DNA of 6,629 bases, from contig NZ_MXAN01000127.1 of assembly GCF_002027545.1 (NCBI RefSeq), positions 1 to 6,629 of the forward strand, written 5' to 3'. Numbering within the stretch: position 1 is the stretch's first letter; each line of letters starts with the position of its first letter. This DNA is from Moraxella lacunata. GTDB taxonomy: Bacteria; Pseudomonadota; Gammaproteobacteria; Pseudomonadales; Moraxellaceae. Of this stretch, positions 5,004 through 6,629 are shown piece after piece. The notes below the pieces were generated by a model. The model was not told where the DNA came from and did no database searches. It saw only the letters and a program-made list of their open reading frames with translations. A program made the translations under genes and the position numbers.

Positions 5004-6563
5004 ATGAGCGACAATAAAGATACTCAAAATGATGACGTTGAATTTAGTCAAGACGAACTTGAAGAGCTTAAAAAACAAGGCATTGATGATGCTGAGCTTG
5101 ATAAGATTGTCAAAACGGTTCATGATGAATTGTCTGATAATGCCAATGAGAAAAGTGATGATAAAGACAAAAATGATGACAAAGACAAAGAGGCGAAAGT
5201 AGACAACCATGACACGCCCAACAAAGACAATCAAGAAGATGCCACTGCCCAAACAGATAATGACACCAAAGTCATCACATCAAAGACATCAAAAGAGGTG
5301 TCAAATCCACAAAAAAATGATACAAAACCAGACAATCTTAGACAAGACAGACCGACAAGCATCCCCATAAGTCATCAATCTACCGATAATAAAAAAGATA
5401 ATGACCTAAAAAATAATGCCCCAGCAGCCGATGAAGAGGCACAAAAAATAGAGCAACAACAAGCCGATATTGTCCGTATGCTCATCGCCAAAAAGCACAG
5501 CCAAAAAACCATAGACCATAAAGAGGTTCGTATTAACATTGAAGCGGGGGCATTGCCAACCAAAATTTTCTTTATGATGAATGGTCTGTCAGCGGTGATT
5601 GCAGGTTATGGATTGCTTGCCAACTCACCTGCGGTGGTCATCGGAGCCATGCTTGTGGCGATGATGCTCTCGCCCATCACCAGTGCCGCTCTTGCTGTTA
5701 TTGATGCCCGCTTATCATTGCTTAAAACATCGCTCATCACACTCATTGGTGGGGTGTTTGTGATTTATGTCATTGGCATGGGGCTTGGGTTTTTGCATGG
5801 TGATAACGTCATGACGGCTGAAATTTTGGCACGCACATCGCCGACGACCATGGATTTGATGGTGGCGTTGGCAGGCGGTGCGGCAGGAGCTTATGCCATG
5901 GTGTCACCAAATCTATCGGTGGCGGTGGTTGGCGTGGCGGTAGCAACTGCTCTTGTTCCGCCTTTGGTAGCCAGTGGCATTTTGCTGGCATCTGGTCATC
6001 TGTTATTGGCTTGGGGAGCATTTTTGTTGGCCTTGACCAACATGCTTGCCATTCAGTTTACCAACGCTTTGGTGCTGTGGTTTGCAGGGTTTCGCAGAAT
6101 TCTTAATGATGATGAGGTGGGCAAATTGGGGCAAATTGCACTGTTTTTAAAAAGAAACAGTGCTGTATTGATTGCTTTGATTGTCGTTGGTGGTTATTTG
6201 ACGGTTAATTTTAGTAAAAACTTAAATGAACAAAAATTTGAACGCCAAAGTATTGCATTGGTTGAAAAAAGCATTCAAAATCAAGCCAATTATTTGGTAT
6301 CACACAGTTTTACGCATGAAGGGAAAAAAGCCCACACGCTAAGGGTGGTCATTCAAGGGCTCATCACACCAAATCAGGCACAAGCGGTTGAATTAGAAAG
6401 ACAAATTCAAAAGCTTGCCAAAGACACACTTGATGATAGGGTCATCAAATTACAAATCCGCTTTGTGCCAGAGGTGGTCATACAGTCCACACCCACCGAT
6501 GAAAGCGAGCTAAAATTAAGCCCTGATGACATCAAAAATTTGCAAAAAGTGGCGAAAAATTAG
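5004..6563 (+). CDS. DUF389 family membrane protein with long acidic N-terminal tail
   Basis: The 519-residue protein has three parts. Residues 1-165 are highly charged, rich in Asp, Lys, Asn and Gln, with no hydrophobic segment, and include an 18-bp-period repeat (DDKDKN then DDKDKE, 52-63); this part is probably disordered or partly coiled coil (helical stretch about 141-165). Residues 174-403 are the DUF389 hydrophobic core with about seven membrane helices: VRINIEAGALPTKIFF leads into the first, then LLANSPAVVIGAMLVAMMLSPI, AGGAAGAYAMVSPNLSVAVVGVA and ALVPPLVASGILL. Residues 405-519 form a soluble tail with an alpha/beta look (LRVVIQGLITPNQAQAVE, KLQIRFVPEVVI). The family's function is unknown; the Gly- and Pro-rich helices could suit a transporter or channel, which is inference. 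It has its own ribosome site, sits 145 bp after queA behind a likely terminator, and is followed by a hairpin. Likely inner membrane. Confidence 0.88.
   Translation: MSDNKDTQNDDVEFSQDELEELKKQGIDDAELDKIVKTVHDELSDNANEKSDDKDKNDDKDKEAKVDNHDTPNKDNQEDATAQTDNDTKVITSKTSKEVSNPQKNDTKPDNLRQDRPTSIPISHQSTDNKKDNDLKNNAPAADEEAQKIEQQQADIVRMLIAKKHSQKTIDHKEVRINIEAGALPTKIFFMMNGLSAVIAGYGLLANSPAVVIGAMLVAMMLSPITSAALAVIDARLSLLKTSLITLIGGVFVIYVIGMGLGFLHGDNVMTAEILARTSPTTMDLMVALAGGAAGAYAMVSPNLSVAVVGVAVATALVPPLVASGILLASGHLLLAWGAFLLALTNMLAIQFTNALVLWFAGFRRILNDDEVGKLGQIALFLKRNSAVLIALIVVGGYLTVNFSKNLNEQKFERQSIALVEKSIQNQANYLVSHSFTHEGKKAHTLRVVIQGLITPNQAQAVELERQIQKLAKDTLDDRVIKLQIRFVPEVVIQSTPTDESELKLSPDDIKNLQKVAKN
5157..5189 (+). 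repeat. In-gene 18-bp-period repeat in the acidic tail
   Basis: Two near-identical 15-base units, GATGATAAAGACAAA (5157-5171) and GATGACAAAGACAAA (5175-5189), differ at one base and start 18 bases apart. They encode DDKDK twice, joined by Asn. The period is a multiple of three, so gain or loss of a unit would keep the reading frame and only change tail length. Confidence 0.7.
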
Positions 6564-6597
6564 GTCTATATGATTCTATTGTTAATCGTATAGACCT
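6562..6597 (+). terminator. 14-bp-stem hairpin at the end of the DUF389 gene
   Basis: AGGTCTATATGATT (6562-6575) pairs with AATCGTATAGACCT (6584-6597) across the whole 14-bp stem with one G-U pair and an 8-base loop. The stem begins inside the TAG stop codon (6561-6563). Only TAAATTT follows, so the U-tract of a classic intrinsic terminator is poor. It may stop transcription or protect the mRNA 3' end. Confidence 0.5.
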
Positions 6598-6629
6598 TAA
6601 ATTTACCAATGTAGATACCATAAACCACA
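6598..6629. other. Short right-edge sequence, nothing identified
   Basis: These 32 AT-rich bases after the hairpin show no start codon with a ribosome site, no repeat and no promoter that can be supported within the window. Confidence 0.5.

Noticed and set aside
4821..5252. Minus-strand ORF of 143 residues with WVH repeats opposite the queA-DUF389 spacer
   Set aside because: It overlaps queA's end and the acidic tail of the DUF389 gene. The WVH pattern is only the 9-bp tandem repeat read backwards, and it has no family motif.
6562..6568. AGGTCTA shared by the right-edge hairpin and the IS right end (270-276)
   Set aside because: Seven bases can match by chance, and no other IS-end bases are shared, so a second IS end is not supported.
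1..6629. CRISPR array, tRNA, riboswitch, prophage, toxin-antitoxin or defence genes
   Set aside because: I looked for regular spacer-repeat units, cloverleaf-like sequences, long structured leaders and matching gene families and found none.

Overview
The window looks like chromosomal DNA of a gammaproteobacterium of the family Moraxellaceae, most likely Moraxella or a close relative. This is an inference from the moderate, patchy GC content, the AT-rich spacers, the scarcity of strong Shine-Dalgarno sites and the general look of the proteins. No rRNA or other marker gene is present to confirm it.

Layout, left to right. (1) Positions 1-~276 are the 3' end of an IS5-family (IS1031/ISL2-like) insertion sequence whose transposase enters from outside the window. 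(2) Positions 277-372 are a short spacer with a G9 homopolymer. (3) Positions 373-1091 (+) hold a rhomboid intramembrane serine protease gene broken by an apparent one-base deletion in a GGGG run. The catalytic Ser and His are intact downstream of the break. (4) Convergent to it, on the minus strand, are nnrS (3631-2384) and then an Mrp/ApbC-type Fe-S carrier ATPase gene (2319-1141), separated by 64 bp that include a tandem octamer repeat. (5) Positions 3632-3808 are a divergent promoter region with a good sigma70-like promoter for nnrS, an operator-like inverted repeat over its predicted start site, and a candidate promoter for queA. (6) Positions 3809-4858 (+) are queA, for tRNA queuosine synthesis. 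(7) Positions 4859-5003 carry three 9-bp tandem repeats inside a hairpin that probably ends queA transcription. (8) Positions 5004-6563 (+) encode a 519-residue DUF389 membrane protein with a long acidic N-terminal tail, followed by a 14-bp-stem hairpin at 6562-6597.

Functional reading: NnrS is linked in other bacteria to resistance to nitric oxide, which attacks iron-sulfur proteins, and Mrp/ApbC proteins carry Fe-S clusters to apo-proteins. Their co-orientation and closeness would suit a nitrosative-stress/Fe-S repair unit, but co-transcription is not shown. queA and the DUF389 gene have no evident link to that pair.

I see no phage, CRISPR, toxin-antitoxin, RNA gene or clearly new multi-gene system. 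The least understood gene is the DUF389 protein. The most testable oddities are the frameshifted rhomboid gene with a nearby poly-G tract, the inverted repeat in the nnrS promoter, and the two short tandem repeats between genes.
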